Part shown: positions 1 to 7,857 of the stretch, piece by piece
Position numbering within the stretch: position 1 is the stretch's first letter
Layout of the letters: every line of letters begins with the position of its first letter
Assembly: GCA_947167455.1 (NCBI GenBank)
Contig: CAMVIB010000004.1
Coordinates: 1-64,000 of the forward strand
Direction of reading: 5' to 3'
DNA: 64,000 nucleotides
DNA from: an uncultured Prevotellaceae bacterium
GTDB taxonomy: Bacteria; Bacteroidota; Bacteroidia; Bacteroidales; Bacteroidaceae
Translations under genes and position numbers: made by a program
The notes under the pieces: generated by a model
Database searches by the model: none
What the model was told of the DNA's origin: nothing
The model's input: only the letters and a program-made list of their open reading frames with translations

Positions 1-72
1 AAAGCGAAGACCGCGTTGCGGTCTCTTTGGTGGTATGATTGCGGATAATCATATAAAATAATGTACGCGCGC
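1..72. repeat. REP-like intergenic element, copy 1
   Basis: This stretch holds a small hairpin (GACCGC-GTT-GCGGTC near 9-23), then GCGGATAATCAT near 41-52, then ATAATGTACGCGCG near 57-70. The same three pieces recur in the intergenic region at 7358-7740; the first two are there in the opposite orientation. It codes for nothing recognisable. The recurrence is seen directly; calling it a REP-like family is inference. Confidence 0.5.
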
Positions 73-83
73 GTAATAAAGAC

Positions 84-134
84 TAACGATTTACGATTTG
101 CAGACACTGACGTGCTGCAAATCGTAAATCGTTA
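84..134. terminator. 20-bp perfect inverted repeat downstream of mscL
   Basis: The arms at 84-103 and 115-134 are perfect reverse complements of 20 bases around an 11-base loop. The hairpin starts 16 bases beyond the mscL stop codon. On the minus strand it is followed by a short T-rich stretch (GTCTTTATT), so it probably ends mscL transcription. The stem is AT-rich and unusually long for an intrinsic terminator. Confidence 0.6.
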
Positions 135-150
135 AGCTGGCAGGACGGCC

Positions 151-597
151 TTACTTCTTGGCAAGGAGGTCACGAATCTCCGTGAGCAACTTCTCCTCGG
201 CACTGGGTTCGGGAGCCGGGGCGGGAGCTTCCTCTTCCTTCTTCTTGAGCTTGTTGATGCCCTTGATGAGCAGGAAGATGCAGAATGCCACGATGAGGAA
301 GTCGATGATGTTCTGAATGAAGGCGCCGTAGTTCCATGTTATGGCCTCGGTGGCTGCCTCAACGACCTCGCCGGCTTCGTTGACGACTTCTGCCTTGGCG
401 TCCTTGAGAGTGAGACTGAGGTCGGAGAAGTTCACGTTGCCCATGAGCATGGCTATCGGGGGCATGATGATGTCGTTGACGGCAGACGTTACAATCTTGC
501 CGAAAGCACCGCCGATGATGACACCGACTGCCATGTCAACAACGTTTCCGCGCATGGCGAACTCCTTAAACTCTGAGATAAAACCTGATTTTGCCAT
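151..597 (-). CDS. mscL: Large-conductance mechanosensitive channel MscL
   Basis: This is an inner-membrane homopentameric channel that opens under membrane tension and releases solutes during hypo-osmotic shock. At 148 residues it has the usual family length. The N-terminal amphipathic helix ([20 protein letters not shown]) leads into the pore-lining first membrane helix (about residues 17-45, with the [12 protein letters not shown] core). A periplasmic loop follows, then a second membrane helix (about 90-115) and a charged, Pro/Ala-rich cytoplasmic tail ending in a helix ([15 protein letters not shown]). It is transcribed away from the small lipoprotein/gap pair, and a TATATTTGC -7 box (628-636) lies just upstream. 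A 20-bp inverted repeat follows its stop codon. Identification is secure. Confidence 0.97.
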   Translation of the reverse strand: MAKSGFISEFKEFAMRGNVVDMAVGVIIGGAFGKIVTSAVNDIIMPPIAMLMGNVNFSDLSLTLKDAKAEVVNEAGEVVEAATEAITWNYGAFIQNIIDFLIVAFCIFLLIKGINKLKKKEEEAPAPAPEPSAEEKLLTEIRDLLAKK

Positions 598-627
598 ATT
601 TTAATATATTTTAGTGGGTTTGATGAT

Positions 628-636
628 GCAAATATA
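628..636 (-). promoter_or_regulatory. Bacteroidales -7 box for mscL
   Basis: Read on the minus strand this is TATATTTGC, matching TAnnTTTG, 31 bases upstream of the mscL start. No -33 TTTG at the normal 19-21 base spacing was found (the nearest is 26 away), so only the -7 element is claimed. It forms a divergent pair with the box at 649-657. Confidence 0.45.
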
Positions 637-648
637 AGACCTTTTTTG

Positions 649-657
649 TAATTTTGC
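649..657 (+). promoter_or_regulatory. Bacteroidales -7 box for the small lipoprotein / gap
   Basis: The sequence is TAATTTTGC, a full TAnnTTTG match, 20 bases upstream of the ATG at 677. The best TTTG upstream (619-622) is 26 bases away instead of about 20, so the -33 element is uncertain. Confidence 0.5.
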
Positions 658-676
658 ATCGTCAAATCAAAGAAAA

Positions 677-769
677 ATGACTAAAAGACATATTTTTTAC
701 CTGTTTTTGACGCTTTTGGGGCTGGTTTTGACGGCTTGCAAGAGCGCTGATTACTGTAACTGTGGCTGA
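677..769 (+). CDS. Very small putative lipoprotein (30 aa)
   Basis: The reading frame encodes 30 residues: a charged N-terminus (MTKRH), a hydrophobic stretch ([13 protein letters not shown]) and the lipobox LTAC with Cys21. Only nine further residues follow, two of them cysteines (DYCNCG). The layout is that of a minimal lipoprotein precursor. It sits 20 bases after a Bacteroidales -7 box and 74 bases before gap, so it is probably transcribed with gap. No function can be assigned. The alternative is that it is a chance frame in the gap leader, but the lipobox and the well-placed promoter argue for a real gene. Confidence 0.5.
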   Translation: MTKRHIFYLFLTLLGLVLTACKSADYCNCG

Positions 770-843
770 AACGACACGAAAAGCATCAATCCGAGTTAAC
801 AAACATATTTATTCACTCTCTAAATTTTCATTCACAACAAGAA

Positions 844-1869
844 ATGACAAAAGTTGCTATTAACGGCTTCGGCCGTATCGGTCGCCTCGCATTCCGTCAG
901 ATGTTCGAGGCTGAAGGTTATGAAGTGGTCGCCATCAACGACCTGACCAGCCCCAAGATGCTGGCTCACCTGCTGAAGTATGACACCGCTCAGGGTGGCT
1001 TCTGCGGTAAGTTCGGCGAGAACAAGCACACCGTCGAGGCCGGCGAGGACTACATCGTCGTCGATGGCAAGAAGATCACCATCTATGCTATTCCTAACGC
1101 TGCCGAGCTGCCCTGGGGCAAGCTCGACGTTGACGTCGTCCTGGAGTGCACTGGCTTCTACACATCTAAGGAGAAGGCTTCTGCACACCTCACAGCCGGT
1201 GCCAAGAAGGTCGTCATCTCTGCCCCCGCAGGCAACGACCTCCCCACCATCGTCTATAACGTTAACCACAAGACCCTGACCCCTGCCGACACCGTCATCA
1301 GCGCTGCCAGCTGCACGACAAACTGCCTCGCTCCCATGACAAAGGCTCTGAACGACTTCGCTCCCATCCAGAGCGGTATCATGACCACCGTTCACGCTTA
1401 CACTGGCGACCAGATGATTCTCGACGGTCCTCAGCGCAAGGGTGACGTGCAGCGCGCACGTGCCGGTGCTCAGAACATCGTTCCCAACTCAACGGGTGCT
1501 GCCAAGGCTATCGGTCTGGTGATTCCCGAGCTCAACGGCAAGCTCATCGGTGCTGCCCAGCGCGTTCCCACGCCCACTGGCTCAACCACCATCCTGCACG
1601 CTGTGGTGAAGGGTGAGGTCACTGTCGAGGGCATCAACGCTGCCATGAAGGCTGCCACCAACGAGAGCTTCGGCTACACCGAGGAGAAGCTCGTCAGCAG
1701 CGACATCATCGGCATGAAGTTCGGCTCGCTCTTCGACGCTAACCAGACCATGGTAAGCAAGATCGGCGATGGCAACAGCCTCGTTCAGGTTGTCGCTTGG
1801 TATGACAACGAGAACAGCTACACCAGCCAGATGGTACGCACCATCAAGTACCTCGCTGAGCTGAAGTAA
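844..1869 (+). CDS. gap: Glyceraldehyde-3-phosphate dehydrogenase
   Basis: This cytosolic glycolytic enzyme oxidises glyceraldehyde 3-phosphate to 1,3-bisphosphoglycerate with NAD. The 341-residue protein has the Rossmann motif INGFGRIGR at the N-terminus and an Asp in the position that favours NAD over NADP (INDL, about residue 33). The catalytic signature is [12 protein letters not shown] with Cys157. The substrate-binding and C-terminal segments ([16 protein letters not shown]) are intact, and the length is normal. Codon use looks strongly biased, as expected for an abundant protein. A hairpin terminator follows the stop codon. Confidence 0.98.
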   Translation: MTKVAINGFGRIGRLAFRQMFEAEGYEVVAINDLTSPKMLAHLLKYDTAQGGFCGKFGENKHTVEAGEDYIVVDGKKITIYAIPNAAELPWGKLDVDVVLECTGFYTSKEKASAHLTAGAKKVVISAPAGNDLPTIVYNVNHKTLTPADTVISAASCTTNCLAPMTKALNDFAPIQSGIMTTVHAYTGDQMILDGPQRKGDVQRARAGAQNIVPNSTGAAKAIGLVIPELNGKLIGAAQRVPTPTGSTTILHAVVKGEVTVEGINAAMKAATNESFGYTEEKLVSSDIIGMKFGSLFDANQTMVSKIGDGNSLVQVVAWYDNENSYTSQMVRTIKYLAELK

Positions 1870-1896
1870 GTCCTTGTCTCAACACGTTAATTGATA

Positions 1897-1938
1897 ATGA
1901 GGGTGTGCCATTATGATGGTGCACCCTCATTTGATTTT
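1897..1938 (+). terminator. Intrinsic terminator of gap
   Basis: A 14-bp stem (with two G-U pairs) from 1897 to 1930 around loop TTATGA is followed by TTGATTTT. It lies 28 bases after the gap stop codon. Confidence 0.75.
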
Positions 1939-2148
1939 CGCACGACATGGGCGATATGATTTTTGTTCTTATTTTAGAACAATTATATCGTCTCGGAAAG
2001 TGGTCGTCTTTTTTACTCTTGAAATCATGCTCGGTGGCATTGGCAATGACGTTTGACTTTTCCATGTCACCTTTCTGAGCATATTCGTAATAAGCGTCCC
2101 GCAGGGGTGGCACGTCACATTGAAAGCTGCCTTGGCAGGGCGCGACAA

Positions 2149-2226
2149 CCCCCTAGGGGAGTTGCATAACTCCCCTAGGCGAGTATTGTAACTCCCCTAG
2201 GCGAGTAATGTAACTCCCCTAGGGGA
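2149..2226. repeat. CCTAGG array 1, 22-base period
   Basis: CCTAGG occurs at 2152, 2174, 2196 and 2218, exactly 22 bases apart. The unit is close to AACTCCCCTAGGCGAGTAATGT; the first and last units carry CCCCTAGGGG palindromes. The array is non-coding, about 245 bases upstream of the promoter of the pilus locus. Confidence 0.85.
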
Positions 2227-2470
2227 TGTCACGCCACCGTGCAGAGGCCTGCAATGAATGCACGAGAAGATAACCTTTTTTTGGTGAGGGGGTACACTTT
2301 CTTCGCGCTCGACCTCTGCTCGCTTTGCTCAGCAAAGAAGTATCGAAGCTACCAGATGCAGCCGTAGATTTACACAAACGAAAGCCTTGAAATTTCACTA
2401 ATAGTGTCATTATTATACAGTTGATATAAATCAAGAAAAACAAAAGAATCAATATAATGATGGCCTGATG

Positions 2471-2504
2471 TTTGGTGAAAAGTGCAAGAATTTAGTAAAT
2501 TTGC
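2471..2504 (+). promoter_or_regulatory. Promoter of the pilus locus
   Basis: A -33 TTTG (2471-2474), a 21-base spacer and a -7 TAAATTTG followed by C (2496-2504) match the Bacteroidales consensus. Transcription would start near 2511, giving a leader of about 83 bases before the ATG at 2594. Confidence 0.7.
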
Positions 2505-2593
2505 ACGACAATTCAGTATGGAATGACGCTGGTTGAATCTAACCGCTGACGACAAAATATTTCAGGACGTTAATTAGCTATTGCAGATAGAAT

Positions 2594-4429
2594 ATGATTA
2601 GAATGCTCGTAATGTCATTGGCCCTTGCCTGGGTTCTGCCGCTGTCGGCAGGGGCACGTCTCACCTCAACAGGTGAGTTGCGCGACGTTACGGGCATTGT
2701 CGTTTCTGGCGACGTGGGCATCACGCACATCGACGACGAGCTGTGGCTGCAGATGCCGCTCTCGCTCTATGGCCGCAAGCTGCCACGGCGTCACACTATC
2801 ACCGTCACGCCACGCCTTGTCGCAGACACCGACTCCACAGACTTCCCCGAGGTGGTCATCTACGGACGCTGGGCATACTACGACCGCGTGCGCCGCAGCC
2901 GCGACGACGCCAGTGATGCACAGCGTGCGCTCCACTGCCGTGCCGACCATGCGGCCAATAATATAATAAGGTATGCGCGCGCGATGGAGTACCGCCCCTG
3001 GATGGCGGGAGCCACGCTATATGCCGTGTGCCGCCAGACGGATGCCTGCGGCAACATCGTGCGCCAGTGGCGGCAGACGCTCGTCGCACCCACCATGCTC
3101 GTGAGCCGGCACACCACAACAACGGTGACGCCGGCGCCCGTCGTAGTGCAGCCCAGCACAACGCGCGACGTGGAGCTGCAGCAGCGCCAGGGTTCGGCCT
3201 ACGTGGATTTCCCCGTCAACCGCGTGGAGGTGGTGCCGGCCTACCACGACAACCAGCGCGAGCTCGACCGCATCTGCAGCCTCATAGACAGCCTGCGGGC
3301 CGACACCACCCTGGCCATGCAGCACGTCACACTCACGGGCTATGCCTCGCCCGAAGGCTCATACGCCAACAACGAGCGCCTGGCGCGAGGACGCGTCCAC
3401 GCCATGCGCGACTACATCACCGCCCATTGCGCCCTCTCGGCCGACATGGTCAGCACCGACTATGTGGCCGAGGACTGGCAGGGGCTGCGCGCCTACATCG
3501 AGGCATCGTCGCTCGACGGGCGCGACGACCTGCTGCGCATCATGGCACAGAGCGACGACCCCGACAGGCGCCTCACGGCGATGGCGTCGAGCCATCCCGC
3601 TGCCTACCGCCATCTGGCCGACAGCGTGTTCCCGCGCCTGCGACGCACCGACTACCGCATAGACTATGTCATGCGCCACACCGTGGAGCGCCAGATGCCG
3701 CACACCGCGACAGCCGTGGCGCCCACAACAGCCACCACCACCACCGGCACCGAGACCACCACCACCGCCGTGCTGCCCATTGCCGACGCCACAGCGGCGC
3801 CGCAGGCCGACGACCACCGTATGCACACCTACCGTCCGCTCTTCGCCCTGAAGAGCAACATCCTGTTCGACGCACTGCTTGCGCCCAACATTGAGGTGGA
3901 GGTGGCGCTGGGCCGACGCCAGCGGTGGAGCATCATGGCCGAGGTGTGGTGTCCGTGGTGGCGCTTCGGCCACAACAGCGCCGGCGACGCCAACCCCTAT
4001 CGCCGCACCGACCAGCGACCCACACGCCACTCATACCAGCTGCTCACAGTGGGCATAGAGGGGCGCTACTGGCTCGCACCGCGATGCGACGCCGCACGGC
4101 CCACACTCACAGGTGCCTTCATCGGCGTATATGCCGCCGGCGGCAAGTACGACCTGGGCTACGACAGCGAGGGCCGACAGGGCGAGTTCACCAGCATTGG
4201 CATCAGCGGGGGCTACTCGTGGCCCATCTCGCGCCACTGGAACCTGGAGCTCTCAGCCGCCCTGGGCTACATAGGAGGACCGCAGGTGCGATACCAGAAC
4301 GAGTTCGACGACGCACGACTCATCTACCGCAGCCACCAGGACCACTGGCACTACTTCGGACCCACAAAGGCTAAGGTGAGCTTCGTGTGGCTCATAGGAG
4401 CCAAAAGCAAGAAAGGAGGTGCGCTATGA
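2594..4429 (+). CDS. DUF3868 / OmpA-like / DUF3575-type envelope protein
   Basis: This 611-residue protein has a Sec signal peptide (about residues 1-21). An N-terminal domain resembling DUF3868 follows (about 22-140). An OmpA-like peptidoglycan-binding segment lies at about 200-330, including the core LTGYASPEGSYANNERLARGR. A Thr-rich linker (about 371-405) leads to a C-terminal domain resembling DUF3575 (about 414-608) with alternating strands suggestive of an outer-membrane barrel. Proteins of this composition are found at the head of Bacteroidales fimbrial loci, where they probably help place or anchor pili in the outer membrane; that role is inferred. Its stop overlaps the next start as ATGA, so the two are translationally coupled. 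A promoter lies about 90 bases upstream. Confidence 0.8.
   Translation: MIRMLVMSLALAWVLPLSAGARLTSTGELRDVTGIVVSGDVGITHIDDELWLQMPLSLYGRKLPRRHTITVTPRLVADTDSTDFPEVVIYGRWAYYDRVRRSRDDASDAQRALHCRADHAANNIIRYARAMEYRPWMAGATLYAVCRQTDACGNIVRQWRQTLVAPTMLVSRHTTTTVTPAPVVVQPSTTRDVELQQRQGSAYVDFPVNRVEVVPAYHDNQRELDRICSLIDSLRADTTLAMQHVTLTGYASPEGSYANNERLARGRVHAMRDYITAHCALSADMVSTDYVAEDWQGLRAYIEASSLDGRDDLLRIMAQSDDPDRRLTAMASSHPAAYRHLADSVFPRLRRTDYRIDYVMRHTVERQMPHTATAVAPTTATTTTGTETTTTAVLPIADATAAPQADDHRMHTYRPLFALKSNILFDALLAPNIEVEVALGRRQRWSIMAEVWCPWWRFGHNSAGDANPYRRTDQRPTRHSYQLLTVGIEGRYWLAPRCDAARPTLTGAFIGVYAAGGKYDLGYDSEGRQGEFTSIGISGGYSWPISRHWNLELSAALGYIGGPQVRYQNEFDDARLIYRSHQDHWHYFGPTKAKVSFVWLIGAKSKKGGAL
4409..4420 (+). 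promoter_or_regulatory. Strong ribosome binding site deciding the 4426 start
   Basis: AAAGGAGGT sits 6 bases before the ATG at 4426. Such a strong site is unusual among the genes here. It supports 4426 over the longer open frame that starts at 4387 inside the upstream gene. Confidence 0.75.
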
Positions 4430-5640
4430 ATCTCAGGTGTTTAAGAATCTTTAGCCTTCCTAGGCTATCTAGGCTTCCTAGGCTATCTAGGCTATCTAGG
4501 CTTCCTAGGATTTCTAGGCTTCCTAGGCTATCTAGGATTTCTAGGCTCTCTCCCCTTGCTACCTGTCTGCTGCTGGCCCTCCTCCTCACCTCATGCCGCT
4601 ATGAGGTGGAGCTATACGACGACGGTAAGTCCGACATCAACATGACCTTCGACTGGATGACGCGCTTCCACGAATACCCCGACGGCATGTCCGTCATCAT
4701 GGCGCGCGACGGCGACGCCTTCACATACTTCGACGCCACTAACAGCGTCGATGCCATGCGTCTGCGCCTGGAGTCCGGCGAGTACAAGCTCACCGTCATG
4801 AACCGCACCTTCGCCGAGTTCGGAACCATGCAGTTCTACCAGCGAGGCAGCCACGACGGACTCTACGCACAATCCAACACCTGGACACAGAACCAGGAGC
4901 AGGCATGGGACGAGGGGCGCATCTACCTCGACGAACCCGAGCGCATAGGCGTGGCCGTGGATACATTCCTCGTGCCGCACACCATCGACGAGTATGAGTT
5001 CCGACCCTGGCGCGACATGCCGCAGGACAACACCGTGCACCTCGAGCTGCCGCAGGTCATTCAGCCCATGACCACCACCCTGCGCATACGCTGCAAGGTC
5101 ATCAACATACAGTACATGCGGGCCGTGGAGGGATACATCGCAGGCATGGCCGACGGCTTCCTCCTCAACCAGTGGTGGCGACGCACACAGACGGGCACCA
5201 TCAAGCTCGAACACTGGCAGAGCAGCGACCGCAAGTGGGAATACACCGGCGCCACACGGGCCGACGACACACCCGCCGACAGCATCTACACCGGGTGGAT
5301 ACACACCGAGGTGGAGACATTCGGACTGCCACACGGACGCGAGCTGCTGCGATGGCGCACCCCAGATGCCAATATCATCGTACTGCACTTCACACTCATC
5401 GACGGCACCACCATCAACTTCTCATACCCCGTGGGGAAACTCATACACTATGCCGGCGACGACGGACTGACGGAGCACTTCGACCGCAGCGACGTTTCCC
5501 TCGAGCTTGACCTCGAACTCGTGGCACCATTCATAGCACAGGAACCCGCACTGCCATACTCACAGCCCGAGGGAACAGGGCAGTTCGACGCCGAGGTGGA
5601 ACCCTGGTCCGAGGAGGAGGACATCACCATCTCATTCTAA
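4426..5640 (+). CDS. DUF5119-like lipoprotein of the pilus locus with a repeat-encoded n-region
   Basis: This 404-residue predicted lipoprotein has its lipobox at LLTSC (Cys57). The mature part begins YEVELYDDGKSDINMTFDW and resembles the DUF5119 family found beside Bacteroidales fimbrillins. It may act as a FimB/Mfa2-like anchor or minor subunit, but this is inference. The oddity is the signal peptide. Residues 11-41 are a Leu/Ile-Pro/Ser-Arg tripeptide repeat encoded by CTAGG repeated every 9 bases, placing about ten arginines before the hydrophobic core (about 44-56). There is no Met between residue 1 and the lipobox, so the repeat must be translated if an ATG start is used. The start overlaps the upstream stop (ATGA). 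Confidence 0.72.
   Translation: MNLRCLRIFSLPRLSRLPRLSRLSRLPRISRLPRLSRISRLSPLATCLLLALLLTSCRYEVELYDDGKSDINMTFDWMTRFHEYPDGMSVIMARDGDAFTYFDATNSVDAMRLRLESGEYKLTVMNRTFAEFGTMQFYQRGSHDGLYAQSNTWTQNQEQAWDEGRIYLDEPERIGVAVDTFLVPHTIDEYEFRPWRDMPQDNTVHLELPQVIQPMTTTLRIRCKVINIQYMRAVEGYIAGMADGFLLNQWWRRTQTGTIKLEHWQSSDRKWEYTGATRADDTPADSIYTGWIHTEVETFGLPHGRELLRWRTPDANIIVLHFTLIDGTTINFSYPVGKLIHYAGDDGLTEHFDRSDVSLELDLELVAPFIAQEPALPYSQPEGTGQFDAEVEPWSEEEDITISF
4459..4545. repeat. CTAGG array 2, exact 9-base period, translated
   Basis: CTAGG starts at 4460, 4469, 4478, 4487, 4496, 4505, 4514, 4523, 4532 and 4541, ten copies exactly nine bases apart. Units alternate between CTTCCTAGG, CTATCTAGG and ATTTCTAGG. In the reading frame, AGG supplies Arg and the rest Leu/Ile plus Pro/Ser. 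Copy-number changes would stay in frame. Confidence 0.92.
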
Positions 5641-5714
5641 CAATCTGCATATATTCACACCATTCACTAACATATTCATAATTAACCCGAGTTTTAACAA
5701 AAACTTTTACAACA

Positions 5715-7250
5715 ATGAAGAAAAGTCTATTCATGCTCGCTGTAGCGACACTCGCTTTTGCAGCCTGCACCAGCGACGAGCTGAAGGTGACGGACAACCA
5801 GCCACAGCTCACCAACGAGCCAATGGCGGTGGCGTTCGACACATACGTCAGCAATGGGACCAGCGCACAGACACGTGCAGCCGATGCTTATCTCGGTAAA
5901 GGCCCCTACACCATCACCAACATGAAGGATGCAAATGAGGGCTTTGGCGTGTTTGCTTCCTACTATCCGGGTAACGTTAAGTACCAAGATCTGACAGACC
6001 CAAGCGGCCCGACACCTGGAACCAGACCGGCTGCCAACTTCATGTACAACCAGCAAGTGCTTTACGCCACTTCTGCATGGTCATACAATCCATTGATGTA
6101 CTGGCCTAACCAAACCAGTGTCACGGGTGCAGCTGAAGGGGCCACAGACTCACAGACTGGCAACACCGCTCAGGCTGATATTTTGGATCGCGTAAGCTTC
6201 TTCGCCTATGCTCCGTATCAGCCTACAGTCGATGCTAATACCACAGGTCTGAACAAGAGTGATGGCAATGTTTACAAAAGTGATGCTGCCAAGGACGTTG
6301 GTGTCACAAAGATGATTTCCAACACCGACACAAAGATTCCGGAGATTCACTATGTTATGGGTAAAGAGCCACAGTACAGCGAGGATCTGCTTTGGGCTGT
6401 GGCTCCCTATGGAGGCATCAACTACACAGCTGTCAATGGTACGCCTGTTCAGATTCCTTATGGAACTTCCTTTGTTGATATGATTAAGCCTGCCGCCAAC
6501 ACAAAGATTAAGTTCCTCTTCCAGCACGCCCTCAGTGCACTGAAGATGAGCATCGTGGCTGCTATAGACCAGGTTGCCCCTGGCGGCACTCTCGATCAGA
6601 AAACGAAAATCTATGTGAATTATGTCAAGCTGACATCTGAAACGCCAACTGCTGCTGCGCCCACCACTGGCTTCGCTACAGAGGGAACGCTCTGCCTGTT
6701 GAATCGTATTGAGACGGATGTCGTACCCAACCTTCCGAACTGGAAAGAGACAGCTGCCAACACTAAACCGCTTTGTATCGGTAACACGAGTTCGTCACCC
6801 TCTACCCCGTTAGCTGTTCCTAACATCACCATCAACCCAACCTTGCAGTCCACAAAGGATCCTTCAGGCAATTACTTAGCATTTACTAATGCCGGTGTAA
6901 CGAGCACAGAAGCAGGTCTGTTTGCTGAAGGCAATGGAGGAGCAGGAGTTGATGACATGCTCATGTTCATCCCCGTTCTGCCTGAAGGCTATTCCTATGC
7001 TGGTGCTAACCCACTGAATATTGTCGTAGAAATTGACTATGATGTCGTAACGCAGAGTGACAACGTCGATGGTGGTCAGGTGAAGGTAAACAATGTCATC
7101 CGCAAGCGTATATCTCTGCCCAAGTACCGCAACGGCCGTATCTACAAGCTCAAGCTCATCCTCGGCGTCAGCTCCGTACAGTTCGAGGCAGAGGCAGCCG
7201 ACTGGACAACCGATGCCCAGGACATCGACCTGCCGCGTAACCTCGACTAA
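5715..7250 (+). CDS. Fimbrillin family lipoprotein (large pilin 1)
   Basis: This 511-residue protein of the Mfa-like (type V pilin) type has a lipoprotein signal with Cys18 (LAFAAC) and a FDTY strand (41-44). Arg54 in AQTRAAD lies where related pilins are cut by an Arg-specific protease during assembly. Family hallmarks include NFMYNQQV, a WSYNPLMYWP segment, FFAYAPY and the C-terminal ending DLPRNLD. It is a paralogue of the gene at 7858: both share these blocks and the same last five residues. Its coding sequence is visibly less GC-rich than its neighbours, which suggests different ancestry or diversifying exchange. Probably a major structural subunit of a surface pilus, by family and size. 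A GC-rich hairpin follows the stop. Confidence 0.88.
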   Translation: MKKSLFMLAVATLAFAACTSDELKVTDNQPQLTNEPMAVAFDTYVSNGTSAQTRAADAYLGKGPYTITNMKDANEGFGVFASYYPGNVKYQDLTDPSGPTPGTRPAANFMYNQQVLYATSAWSYNPLMYWPNQTSVTGAAEGATDSQTGNTAQADILDRVSFFAYAPYQPTVDANTTGLNKSDGNVYKSDAAKDVGVTKMISNTDTKIPEIHYVMGKEPQYSEDLLWAVAPYGGINYTAVNGTPVQIPYGTSFVDMIKPAANTKIKFLFQHALSALKMSIVAAIDQVAPGGTLDQKTKIYVNYVKLTSETPTAAAPTTGFATEGTLCLLNRIETDVVPNLPNWKETAANTKPLCIGNTSSSPSTPLAVPNITINPTLQSTKDPSGNYLAFTNAGVTSTEAGLFAEGNGGAGVDDMLMFIPVLPEGYSYAGANPLNIVVEIDYDVVTQSDNVDGGQVKVNNVIRKRISLPKYRNGRIYKLKLILGVSSVQFEAEAADWTTDAQDIDLPRNLD

Positions 7251-7290
7251 TACGTTCCCACTCTTCCGCAAGGAAGGTACCATACTTTTC

Positions 7291-7321
7291 CTTTGGGGCG
7301 GCGCATGCCGCCGCCCCAAAG
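7291..7321 (+). terminator. GC-rich hairpin after large pilin 1
   Basis: A 13-bp perfect stem (7291-7303 with 7309-7321) closes on a 5-base loop. No strong T-run follows, so it may be a partial terminator or an mRNA 3'-end stabiliser. A closely similar hairpin follows the paralogue at 9310-9337. Confidence 0.6.
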
Positions 7322-7857
7322 GGTTCCCCTCATAGAATATACCTGTAGTATGAATTAATCATAATGATTATCCGCAAACATACAACCACATAGACCGCAA
7401 AGCGGTCTCCTCTCAATAACCGCAGGTACGAGCGCAGCGAGCACCTGCGGATAGCGAACGAACAGGAATAGCACCCTGAAAGGGTGCCCCAGCATCAGCA
7501 TATCGTCGGACTCCGCATACCGCGTTGAGATAGCAATATAATTCAGCTTTCGCAAGCATGATTGCGCTGATAATAAGCCCCGTAGGGGCGAAAGAACACA
7601 GACAGGGGTGGAGCGAAGCGCAACCCCTGCTAACGGGTTCAATGTTGAATGAGTGCCCGAAGGTACGACACACCAATACAGCCAACCGTATCACCCCTTC
7701 GGGGTTTTCCTTGCGAAACTATTAATATAATGTACGCGCGTTGAGCCATCCCCTTACGACCCGCCGCGTCCACAAAGAAGAAAACACGCGGTACGACGCA
7801 TCGTCACACACCCGCCACATATAACAACAACCTATTATTAACCAACAACGAACTATT
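7322..7857. other. Hairpin-rich intergenic region with REP-like copy 2
   Basis: No gene is supported. Short perfect hairpins lie at 7392-7408 (AGACCGC stem), 7420-7450 (CCGCAGGT stem), 7471-7487 (GCACCCT stem), 7577-7589 (GCCCC stem), 7603-7629 (CAGGGGT stem) and 7693-7705 (ACCCC stem followed by TTTT). ATGATTATCCGC (about 7363-7374) and the AGACCGC hairpin repeat the element at 1-72 in reverse orientation, and ATAATGTACGCGCG recurs near 7727-7740. Open frames across the region look like products of the repeats, not proteins. Confidence 0.6.

Larger units (their letters stand above)
1939..2593. other. Long intergenic region before the pilus locus
   Basis: No convincing gene was found here. 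The region contains the CCTAGG array (2149-2226), a short palindrome CTTTGCTCAGCAAAG (about 2324-2338), an AT-rich stretch, and a good promoter (2471-2504) driving the gene at 2594. Open frames on the minus strand here lack family-like features. Confidence 0.5.

Noticed and set aside
2219-2555. Short minus-strand frames upstream of the pilus locus
   Set aside because: They overlap the CCTAGG array and the promoter at 2471-2504 and lack coding features.
3028-4374. Long alternative plus-strand frames inside the envelope gene
   Set aside because: They give Arg/His/Pro-rich translations typical of a shifted GC-rich gene, while frame 2594-4429 has a signal peptide and known domains.
7355-7694. 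Two overlapping short minus-strand frames
   Set aside because: They run through the hairpin-rich intergenic repeats; the translations are products of the palindromes.
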